From: Siphonodentalium dalli
Taxonomy: Eukaryota > Mollusca > Scaphopoda > Gadilida > Siphonodentaliidae
DNA: 64,000 nt
Assembly: GCA_032622095.1 (NCBI GenBank)
Contig: CP136066.1
Span: forward strand, 230,830,961-230,894,960
Reading direction: 5' to 3'
Shown: one piece after another, positions 52,243 to 63,477 of the stretch
How the letters are laid out: each line of letters starts with the position of its first letter
Numbering within the stretch: the first letter of the stretch is position 1
Program-made: the position numbers and the translations under genes
The notes under the pieces: generated by a model
Told to the model about the DNA's origin: nothing
Database searches by the model: none
What the model saw: only the letters and a program-made list of their open reading frames with translations

Positions 52243-53189
52243 GTGTACCACGAAAACGGACATTACTCAAGGAAAGAAAGGGTTAAATCACAGAAAGGCT
52301 GGTGTGTGTACCACGAAAACGGACATTACTCAAGGAAAGAAAGGGCTAAATCACAGAAAGGCTGGTGTGTGTACCACGGAAACGAACATTACTCAAGGAA
52401 AGAATGGTCTAAATCACAGAAAGGCTCGTGTGTGTACCACGAAAACGGACATTACTCAAGGAAAGAAAGGGCTAAATCACAGAAAGGCTCGTGTGTGTAC
52501 CACGAACACGGACATTACTCAAGGAAAGAAAGGGCTAAATCACAGAAAGGCTGGTGTGTGTACCACGAAAACGGACATTACTCAAGGAAAGAAAGGGTTA
52601 AATCACAGAAAGGCTGGTGTGTGTATACCACGAAAACGGACATTACTCAAGGAAAGAAAGGGTTAAATCACAGAAAGGCTCGTGTGTGTATACCACGAAA
52701 ACGGACATTACTCAAGGAAAGAAAGGGTTAAATCACAGAAAGGCTTGTGTGTGTATACCACGAAAACGGACATTACTCAAGGAAAGAAAGGGTTAAATCA
52801 CAGAAAGGCTCGTGTGTGTACCACGAAAACGGACATTACTCAAGGAAAGAATGGGCTAAATCACAGAAAGGCTCGTGTGTGTACCACGAAAACGGACATT
52901 ACTCAAGGAAAGAAAGGGCTAAATCACAGAAAGGCTGGTGTGTGTACCACGAAAACGGACATTACTCAAGGAAAGAAAGGGCTATGTCACAGAAAGGCTG
53001 GTGTGTGTACCACGAAAACGGACATTACTCAAGGAAAGAAAGGGCTAAATCACAGAAAGGCTGGTGTGTGTACCACGAAAACGGACATTACTCAAGGAAA
53101 GAAAGGGCTAAATCACAGAAAGGCTGGTGTGTGTACCACGAAAACGGACATTACTCAAGGAAAGAAAGGGCTAAATCACAGAAAGGCTC

Positions 53190-53535
53190 GTGTATGTAAC
53201 CACGAAAACGGACATTACTCAAGGAAAGAAAGGGCTAAGTCACAGAAAGGCTGGTGTATGTAAGCACGAAAACGGACAGTACTCAAGGAAAGAAAGGGCT
53301 ATGTCACAGAAAGGATGGTGTGTATACCACGAAAACGGACATTACTCAAGGAATGAAAGGGCTAAATCACATAAAGGCTCGTGTGTGTACCACGAAAACG
53401 GACATTACTCAAGAAAAGAAAGGGCTAAATCACAGAAAGGCTCGTGTGTGTAACACGAAAACGGACATTACTCAAGGATAGAAAGGGTTAAATCACAGAA
53501 AGGCTCGTGTGTGTACCACGAAAACGGACATTACT
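53190..53535. repeat. T-module at the family II to family I boundary
   Basis: Carries the GTAAGCACG linker (near 53,262) otherwise seen only in the T-module at 5,918, which ties the two long blocks together. It stands 340 bp after the end of family II copy 3. Confidence 0.85.
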
Positions 53536-54605
53536 CTAGGAAAGAAAGGGCTAAATCACAGAAAGGATGGTGTGTGTACCACGAAAACGGACATTACTCA
53601 AGGAAAGAAAGGGTTAAATCACAGAAAGGCTGGTGTGTGTATACCACGAAAACGGACATTACTCAAGGAAAGAAAGGGTTAAATCACAGAAAGGCTCGTG
53701 TGTGTATACCACGAAAACGGACATTACTCAAGGAAAGAAAGGGTTAAATCACAGAAAGGCTCATGTGTGTATACCACGAAAACGGACATTACTCAAGGAA
53801 AGAAAGGGTTAAATCACAGAAAGGCTCGTGTGTGTATACCACGAAAACGGACATTACTCAAGGAAAGAAAGGGTTAAATCACAGAAAGGCTCGTGTGTGT
53901 ACCACGAAAACGGACATTACTCAAGGAAAGAATGGGCTAAATCACAGAAAGACTCGTGTGTGTACCACGAAAACGGACATTACTCAAGGGAAGGAAGGGT
54001 TAAATCACAGAAAGGATGGTGTGTGTACCACGAAAACGAACATTACTCAAGAAAGAAAGGGCTAAATCACAGTAAGACTCGTGTGTACCACGAAAACGGA
54101 CATTACTCAAGAAAAGAAAGGGTTAAATCACAGAAAGGATGGTGTGTGTACCACGAAAACGGACATTACTCAAGAAAAGAAAGAGTTAAATCACAGAAAG
54201 GCTGGTGTGTGCACCACGAAAACGGAGATTATTCTAGAAAAGAAAGGGTTAAATCACAGAAAGGCTGGTATATGTAACCACGAAACGGACATTACTCAAG
54301 GAAAGAAAGGGTTAAATAACAGAAAACCTCGTGTGTGTAACCACGATAACGGACATTACTCAAGAAAAGAAAGGGCTAAATCACAGAAAGGATGGTGTGT
54401 GTACCACGAAAACGGACATTACTCAAGGAAAGAAAGGGTTAAATCACAGAAAGGCTGCTGGTGTGTGTACCACGAAAACGGACATTACTCAAGGAAAGAA
54501 AGGGCTAAATCACAGAAAGGATTGTGTGTGTACCACGAAAACGGACATTACTGAAGGAAAGAAATGGTTAAATCATAGAAAGGCTGGTGTGTGTACCACG
54601 GAAAC

Positions 54606-57017
54606 GGACATTACTCAAGGAAAGAAAGGGTTAAATCACAGAAAGGATGGTGTGTGTACCACGAAAACGGACATTAATCAAGGAAAGAAAGGGTTAAATC
54701 ACAGAAAGGCTGGTATGTGTATACGACGAAAACGGACATTACTCAAGGAAAGAAAGGGTTAAATCACAGAAAGGCTCGTTTGTGTATACCACGAAAACGG
54801 ACATTACTCAAGGAAAGAAAGGGTTAAATCACAGAAAGGCTCGTGTTTGTATACCACGAAAACTGACATTACTCATTAAAGAAAGGGTTAAATCACAGAA
54901 AGGCTCGTGTGTGTATACCACGAAAACGGACATTACTCAAGGAAAGAAAGGGTTAAATCACAGAAAGGCTCGTGTGTGTACCACGAAAACGGACATTACT
55001 CAAGGAAAGAATGGGCTAAATCACAGAAAGGCTCGTGTGTGTACCACGAAAACGGACATTACTCAAGGGAAGAAAGGGTTAAATCACAGAAAGGATGGTG
55101 TGTGTACCACGAAAACGAACATTACTCAAGAAAGAAAGGGCTAAATCACAGTAAGACTCGTGTGTACCACGAAAACGGACATTACTCAAGAAAAGAAAGG
55201 GTTAAATCACAGAAAGGCTGGTGTGTGTACCACGAAAACGGACATTACTCAAGGAAAGAAACTGTTAAATCACAGAAAGGCTGGTGTATGTAACCACGAA
55301 AACGGACATTACTCAAGGAAAGAAAGAGTTAAATCACAGAAAGGCTGGTGTGTGTACCACGAAAACGGACATTACTCAAGGAAAGAAAGAGTTAAATCAC
55401 AGAAAGGCTTGTGTGTGTACCACGAAAACGGACATTACTCAAGGAAAGAAAGAGTTAAATCACAGAAAGGCTGGTGTGTGTACCACGAAAACGGACATTA
55501 CTCAAGGAAAGAAAGAGTTAAATCACAGAAAGGCTGGTGTGTGCACCACGAAAACGGAGATTATTCAAGAAAAGAAAGGGTTAAATCACAGAAAGGCTGG
55601 TATATGTAACCACGAAACGGACATTACTCAAGGAAAGAATGGGTTAAATAACAGAAAAGCTCGTGTGTGTAACCACGATAACGGACATTACTCAAGAAAA
55701 GAAAGGGCTAAATCACAGAAAGGATGGTGCGTGTACCACGAAAACGGACATTACTCAAGGAAAGAAAGGGTTAAATCACAGAAAGGCTGCTGGTGTGTGT
55801 ACCACGAAAACGGACATTACTCAAGGAAAGAAAGGGTTAAATCACAGAAAGGATGGTGTGTGTACCACGAAAACGGACATTAATCAAGGAAAGAAAGGGT
55901 TAAATCACAGAAAGGCTGGTATGTGTATACGACGAAAACGGACATTACTCAAGGAAAGAAAGGGTTAAATCACAGAAAGGCTCGTTTGTGTATACCACGA
56001 AAACGGACATTACTCAAGGAAAGAAAGGGTTAAATCACAGAAAGGCTCGTGTTTGTATACCACGAAAACTGACATTACTCATTAAAGAAAGGGTTAAATC
56101 ACAGAAAGGCTCGTGTGTGTATACCACGAAAACGGACATTACTCAAGGAAAGAAAGGGTTAAATCACAGAAAGGCTCGTGTGTGTACCACGAAAACGGAC
56201 ATTACTCAAGGAAAGAATGGGCTAAATCACAGAAAGGCTCGTGTGTGTACCACGAAAACGGACATTACTCAAGGGAAGAAAGGGTTAAATCACAGAAAGG
56301 ATGGTGTGTGTACCACGAAAACGAACATTACTCAAGAAAGAAAGGGCTAAATCACAGTAAGACTCGTGTGTACCACGAAAACGGACATTACTCAAGAAAA
56401 GAAAGGGTTAAATCACAGAAAGGCTGGTGTGTGTACCACGAAAACGGACATTACTCAAGGAAAGAAACTGTTAAATCACAGAAAGGCTGGTGTATGTAAC
56501 CACGAAAACGGACATTACTCAAGGAAAGAAAGAGTTAAATCACAGAAAGGCTGGTGTGTGTACCACGAAAACGGACATTACTCAAGGAAAGAAAGAGTTA
56601 AATCACAGAAAGGCTTGTGTGTGTACCACGAAAACGGACATTACTCAAGGAAAGAAAGAGTTAAATCACAGAAAGGCTGGTGTGTGTACCACGAAAACGG
56701 ACATTACTCAAGGAAAGAAAGAGTTAAATCACAGAAAGGCTGGTGTGTGCACCACGAAAACGGAGATTATTCAAGAAAAGAAAGGGTTAAATCACAGAAA
56801 GGCTGGTATATGTAACCACGAAACGGACATTACTCAAGGAAAGAATGGGTTAAATAACAGAAAAGCTCGTGTGTGTAACCACGATAACGGACATTACTCA
56901 AGAAAAGAAAGGGCTAAATCACAGAAAGGATGGTGCGTGTACCACGAAAACGGACATTACTCAAGGAAAGAAAGGGTTAAATCACAGAAAGGCTGCTGGT
57001 GTGTGTACCACGAAAAC
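54606..57017. repeat. 1,206-bp tandem duplication specific to the right block
   Basis: About 54,606-55,811 and 55,812-57,017 show the same order at 1,206-bp spacing, including ACATTAATC near 54,672 and 55,878, GTATGTGTATACGACG near 54,714 and 55,920, GTTTGTGTATACC, and AACTGACATTACTCATTAAAG. The left block has this segment once. The duplication accounts exactly for the offset change from 47,272 to 48,478. Confidence 0.85.
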
Positions 57018-58653
57018 GGACATTACTCAAGGAAAGAAAGGGCTAAATCACAGAAAGGATTGTGTGTGTACCACGAAAACGGACATTACTCAAGGGAAGA
57101 AAGTGTTAAATCACAGAAAGGCTGGTGTATGTAACCACGAAAACGGACATTACTCAAGGAAAGAAAGGGCTAAATCACAGAAAGGCTCGTGTGTGTATAC
57201 CACGAAAACGGACATTACTCAAGGAAAGAAAGGGTTAAATCACAGAAAGGCTCGTGTGTGTACCACGAAAACGGACATTACTCAAGGAAAGAATGGGCTA
57301 AATCAGAGAAAGGCTCGTGTGTGTACCACGAAAACGGACATTACTCAAGGGAAGAAAGTGTTAAATCACAGAAAGGCTGGTGTATGTAACCACGAAAACG
57401 GACATTACTCAAGGAAAGAAAGAGTTAAATCTCAGAACGGCTGGTGTGTGTACCACGAAAACGGACATTACCCAAGGAAAGAAAGAGTTAAATCCCAGAA
57501 AGGCTTGTGTGTGTACCACGAAAACGGACATTACTCAAGGAAAGAAAGAGTTAAATCACAGAAAGGCTGGTGTGTGTACCACGAAAACGGACATTACTCA
57601 AGGAAAGAAAGAGTTAAATCACAGAAAGGCTGGTGTGTGCACCACGAAAACTGAGATTATTCAAGAAAAGAAAGGGTTAAATCACAGAAAGGCTGGTATA
57701 TGTAACCACGAAATGGACATTACTCAAGGAAAGAAAGGGTTAAATAACAGAAAAGCTCGAGTGTGTAACCACGATAACGGACATTACTCAAGAAAAGAAA
57801 GGGCTAAATCACAGAAAGGATGGTGTGTGTACCACGAAAACGGACATTACTCATGGAAAGAAAGGGTTAAATCACAGAAAGGCTGGTGTGTGTATACCAC
57901 GAAAACGGACATTACTCAAGGAAAGAAAGGGTTAAATCACAGAAAGGCTCGTGTGTGTATACCACGAAAACGGACATTACTCAAGGAAAGAAAGGGTTAA
58001 ATCACAGAAAGGCTCGTGTGTGTATACCACGAAAACGGACATTACTCAAGGAAAGAAAGGGTTAAATCACAGAAAGGCTCGTGTGTGTATACCACGAAAA
58101 CGGACATTACTCAAGGAAAGAAAGGGTTAAATCACAGAAAGGCTCGTGTGTGTACCACGAAAACGGACATTACTCAAGGAAAGAATGGGCTAAATCACAG
58201 AAAGGCTCGTGTGTGTACCACGAAAACGGACATTACTCAAGAAAAGAATGGGCTAAATCACAGAAAGGCTCGTGTGTGTACCACGAAAACGGACATTACT
58301 CATTAAAGAAAGGGTTAAATCACAGAAAGGCTCGTGTGTGTATACCACGAAAACGGACATTACTCAAGGAAAGAAAGGGTTAAATCACAGAAAGGCTCGT
58401 GTGTGTACCACGAAAACGGACATTACTCAAGGAAAGAATGGGCTAAATCACAGAAAGGCTCGTGTGTGTACCACGAAAACGGACATTACTCAAGGAAAGA
58501 AAGGGTTAAATCACAGAAAGGCTCGTGTGTGTATACCACGAAAACGGACATTACTCAAGGAAAGAAAGGGTTAAATCACAGAAAGGCTCGTGTTTGTATA
58601 CCACGAAAACTGACATTACTCATTAAAGAAAGGGTTAAATCACAGAAAGGCTC

Positions 58654-61001
58654 GTGTGTGTATACCACGAAAACGGACATTACTCAAGGAAAGAAAGGGT
58701 TAAATCACAGAAAGGCTCGTGTGTGTACCACGAAAACGGACATTACTCAAGGAAAGAATGGGCTAAATCACAGAAAGGCTCGTGTGTGTACCACGAAAAC
58801 GGACATTACTCAAGGGAAGAAAGGGTTAAATCACAGAAAGGATGGTGTGTGTACCACGAAAACGAACATTACTCAAGAAAGAAAGGGCTAAATCACAGTA
58901 AGACTCGTGTGTACCACGAAAACGGACATTACTCAAGAAAAGAAAGGGTTAAATCACAGAAAGGCTGGTGTGTGTACCACGAAAACGGACATTACTCAAG
59001 GAAAGAAACTGTTAAATCACAGAAAGGCTGGTGTATGTAACCACGAAAACGGACATTACTCAAGGAAAGAAAGAGTTAAATCACAGAAAGGCTGGTGTGT
59101 GTACCACGAAAACGGACATTACTCAAGGAAAGAAAGAGTTAAATCACAGAAAGGCTGGTGTGTGCACCACGAAAACGGAGATTATTCAAGAAAAGAAAGG
59201 GTTAAATCACAGAAAGGCTGGTATATGTAACCACGAAACGGACATTACTCAAGGAAAGAAAGGGTTAAATAACAGAAAAGCTCGTGTGTGTAACCACGAT
59301 AACGGACATTACTCAAGAAAAGAAAGGGCTAAATCACAGAAAGGATGGTGCGTGTACCACGAAAACGGACATTACTCAAGGAAAGAAAGGGTTAAATCAC
59401 AGAAAGGCTGCTGGTGTGTGTACCACGAAAACGGACATTACTCAAGGAAAGAAAGGGCTAAATCACAGAAAGGATTGTGTGTGTACCACGAAAACGGACA
59501 TTACTCAAGGGAAGAAAGTGTTAAATCACAGAAAGGCTGGTGTATGTAACCACGAAAACGGACATTACTCAAGGAAAGAAAGGGCTAAATCACAGAAAGG
59601 CTCGTGTGTGTATACCACGAAAACGGACATTACTCAAGGAAAGAAAGGGTTAAATCACAGAAAGGCTCGTGTGTGTACCACGAAAACGGACATTACTCAA
59701 GGAAAGAATGGGCTAAATCACAGAAAGGCTCGTGTGTGTACCACGAAAACGGACATTACTCAAGGGAAGAAAGTGTTAAATCACAGAAAGGCTGGTGTAT
59801 GTAACCACGAAAACGGACATTACTCAAGGAAAGAAAGAGTTAAATCTCAGAAAGGCTGGTGTGTGTACCACGAAAACGGACATTACCCAAGGAAAGAAAG
59901 AGTTAAATCCCAGAAAGGCTTGTGTGTGTACCACGAAAACGGACATTACTCAAGGAAAGAAAGAGTTAAATCACAGAAAGGCTGGTGTGTGTACCACGAA
60001 AACGGACATTACTCAAGGAAAGAAAGAGTTAAATCACAGAAAGGCTGGTGTGTGCACCACGAAAACTGAGATTATTCAAGAAAAGAAAGGGTTAAATCAC
60101 AGAAAGGCTGGTATATGTAACCACGAAATGGACATTACTCAAGGAAAGAAAGGGTTAAATAACAGAAAAGCTCGAGTGTGTAACCACGATAACGGACATT
60201 ACTCAAGAAAAGAAAGGGCTAAATCACAGAAAGGATGGTGTGTGTACCACGAAAACGGACATTACTCATGGAAAGAAAGGGTTAAATCACAGAAAGGCTG
60301 GTGTGTGTATACCACGAAAACGGACATTACTCAAGGAAAGAAAGGGTTAAATCACAGAAAGGCTCGTGTGTGTATACCACGAAAACGGACATTACTCAAG
60401 GAAAGAAAGGGTTAAATCACAGAAAGGCTCGTGTGTGTATACCACGAAAACGGACATTACTCAAGGAAAGAAAGGGTTAAATCACAGAAAGGCTCGTGTG
60501 TGTATACCACGAAAACGGACATTACTCAAGGAAAGAAAGGGTTAAATCACAGAAAGGCTCGTGTGTGTACCACGAAAACGGACATTACTCAAGGAAAGAA
60601 TGGGCTAAATCACAGAAAGGCTCGTGTGTGTACCACGAAAACGGACATTACTCAAGAAAAGAATGGGCTAAATCACAGAAAGGCTCGTGTGTGTACCACG
60701 AAAACGGACATTACTCATTAAAGAAAGGGTTAAATCACAGAAAGGCTCGTGTGTGTATACCACGAAAACGGACATTACTCAAGGAAAGAAAGGGTTAAAT
60801 CACAGAAAGGCTCGTGTGTGTACCACGAAAACGGACATTTCTCAAGGAAAGAATGGGCTAAATCACAGAAAGGCTCGTGTGTGTACCACGAAAACGGACA
60901 TTACTCAAGGAAAGAAAGGGTTAAATCACAGAAAGGCTCGTGTGTGTACCACGAAAACGGACATTACTCATTAAAGAAAGGGTTAAATCACAGAAAGGCT
61001 C
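58654..61001. repeat. 2,348-bp higher-order unit of the right block
   Basis: Starts with the same monomers as U1-U4. It has the two-GTATATGTAACC form (59,222 and 60,112) seen in U1 and U2, and lacks the 383-bp pair of U3. Its GAGTTA run before GAGATTATTC is two monomers shorter than usual. GACATTTCTCAAGG near 60,836 is private. Confidence 0.8.
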
Positions 61002-63477
61002 GTGTGTGTATACCACGAAAACGGACATTACTCAAGGAAAGAAAGGGTTAAATCACAGAAAGGCTCGTGTGTGTACCACGAAAACGGACATTACTCAAGG
61101 AAAGAATGGGCTAAATCACAGAAAGGCTCGTGTGTGTACCACGAAAACGGACATTACTCAAGGGAAGAAAGGGTTAAATCACAGAAAGGATGGTGTGTGT
61201 ACCACGAAAACGAACATTACTCAAGAAAGAAAGGGCTAAATCACAGTAAGACTCGTGTGTACCACGAAAACGGACATTACTCAAGAAAAGAAAGGGTTAA
61301 ATCACAGAAAGGCTGGTGTGTGTACCACGAAAACGGACATTACTCAAGGAAAGAAACTGTTAAATCACAGAAAGGCTGGTGTATGTAACCACGAAAACGG
61401 ACATTACTCAAGGAAAGAAAGAGTTAAATCACAGAAAGGCTGGTGTGTGTACCACGAAAACGGACATTACTCAAGGAAAGAAAGAGTTAAATCACAGAAA
61501 GGCTTGTGTGTGTACCACGAAAACGGACATTACTCAAGGAAAGAAAGAGTTAAATCACAGAAAGGCTGGTGTGTGTACCACGAAAACGGACATTACTCAA
61601 GGAAAGAAAGAGTTAAATCACAGAAAGGAGGGGGTGTGCACCACGAAAACGGAGATTATTCAAGAAAAGAAAGGGTTAAATCACAGAAAGGCTGGTATAT
61701 GTAACCACGAAACGGACATTACTCAAGGAAAGAAAGGGTTAAATAACAGAAAAGCTCGTGTGTGTAACCACGATAACGGACATTACTCAAGAAAAGAAAG
61801 GGCTAAATCACAGAAAGGATGGTGCGTGTACCACGAAAACGGACATTACTCAAGGAAAGAAAGGGTTAAATCACAGAAAGGCTGCTGGTGTGTGTACCAC
61901 GAAAACGGACATTACTCAAGGAAAGAAAGGGCTAAATCACAGAAAGGATTGTGTGTGTACCACGAAAACGGACATTACTCAAGGGAAGAAAGTGTTAAAT
62001 CACAGAAAGGCTGGTGTATGTAACCACGAAAACGGACATTACTCAAGGAAAGAAAGGGCTAAATCACAGAAAGGCTCGTGTGTGTATACCACGAAAACGG
62101 ACATTACTCAAGGAAAGAAAGGGTTAAATCACAGAAAGGCTCGTGTGTGTACCACGAAAACGGACATTACTCAAGGAAAGAATGGGCTAAATCACAGAAA
62201 GGCTCGTGTGTGTACCACGAAAACGGACATTACTCAAGGGAAGAAAGTGTTAAATCACAGAAAGGCTGGTGTATGTAACCACGAAAACGGACATTACTCA
62301 AGGAAAGAAAGAGTTAAATCTCAGAAAGGCTGGTGTGTGTACCACGAAAACGGACATTACCCAAGGAAAGAAAGAGTTAAATCCCAGAAAGGCTTGTGTG
62401 TGTACCACGAAAACGGACATTACTCAAGGAAAGAAAGAGTTAAATCACAGAAAGGCTGGTGTGTGTACCACGAAAACGGACATTACTCAAGGAAAGAAAG
62501 AGTTAAATCACAGAAAGGCTGGTGTGTGCACCACGAAAACTGAGATTATTCAAGAAAAGAAAGGGTTAAATCACAGAAAGGCTGGTATATGTAACCACGA
62601 AATGGACATTACTCAAGGAAAGAAAGGGTTAAATAACAGAAAAGCTCGAGTGTGTAACCACGATAACGGACATTACTCAAGAAAAGAAAGGGCTAAATCA
62701 CAGAAAGGATGGTGTGTGTACCACGAAAACGGACATTACTCATGGAAAGAAAGGGTTAAATCACAGAAAGGCTGGTGTGTGTATACCACGAAAACGGACA
62801 TTACTCAAGGAAAGAAAGGGTTAAATCACAGAAAGGCTCGTGTGTGTATACCACGAAAACGGACATTACTCAAGGAAAGAAAGGGTTAAATCACAGAAAG
62901 GCTCGTGTGTGTATACCACGAAAACGGACATTACTCAAGGAAAGAAAGGGTTAAATCACAGAAAGGCTCGTGTGTGTATACCACGAAAACGGACATTATT
63001 CAAGGAAAGAAAGGGTTAAATCACAGAAAGGCTCGTGTGTGTACCACGAAAACGGACATTACTCAAGGAAAGAATGGGCTAAATCACAGAAAGGCTCGTG
63101 TGTGTACCACGAAAACGGACATTACTCAAGAAAAGAATGGGCTAAATCACAGAAAGGCTCGTGTGTGTACCACGAAAACGGACAATACTCAAGGAAAGAA
63201 TGGGCTAAATCACAGAAAGGCTCGTGTGTGTATACCACGAAAACGGACATTACTCAAGGAAAGAAAGGGCTATGTCACAGAAAGGCTGGTGTGTGTACCA
63301 CGAAAACGGACATTACTCAAGGAAAGAAAGGGCTAAATCACAGAAAGGCTGGTGTGTGTACCACGAAAACGGACATTACTCAAGGAAAGAAAGGGCTAAA
63401 TCACAGAAAGGCTGGTGTGTGTACCACGAAAACGGACATTACTCAAGGAAAGAAAGGGCTAAATCACAGAAAGGCTC
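61002..63477. repeat. Last higher-order unit of the right block, leading to a T-module
   Basis: Counterpart of U4 (14,868-17,342) at 46,134/46,135-bp offset. GGAGGGGGTGTGCACC near 61,627 and ACATTATTCAAGG near 62,996 are private to this copy. It lacks the one-base deletion of U4. Confidence 0.8.

Larger units (their letters stand above)
47213..52851. repeat. Family II higher-order unit, copy 3 (5,639 bp)
   Basis: Aligns to copy 1 at a constant 11,158-bp offset with no length change. I count about eight single-base differences over 5.6 kb, for example GGGCAAAATC in copy 1 near 36,310, GAAAGACAGGG here near 48,158, AAATGCTCG here near 49,003, TGTCAGTACC versus TGCCAGTACC near 50,401, and AAAAAAAGG in copy 1 near 41,180. 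That is about 99.8% identity by eye. Copy 2 is much less similar to either. Confidence 0.85.
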
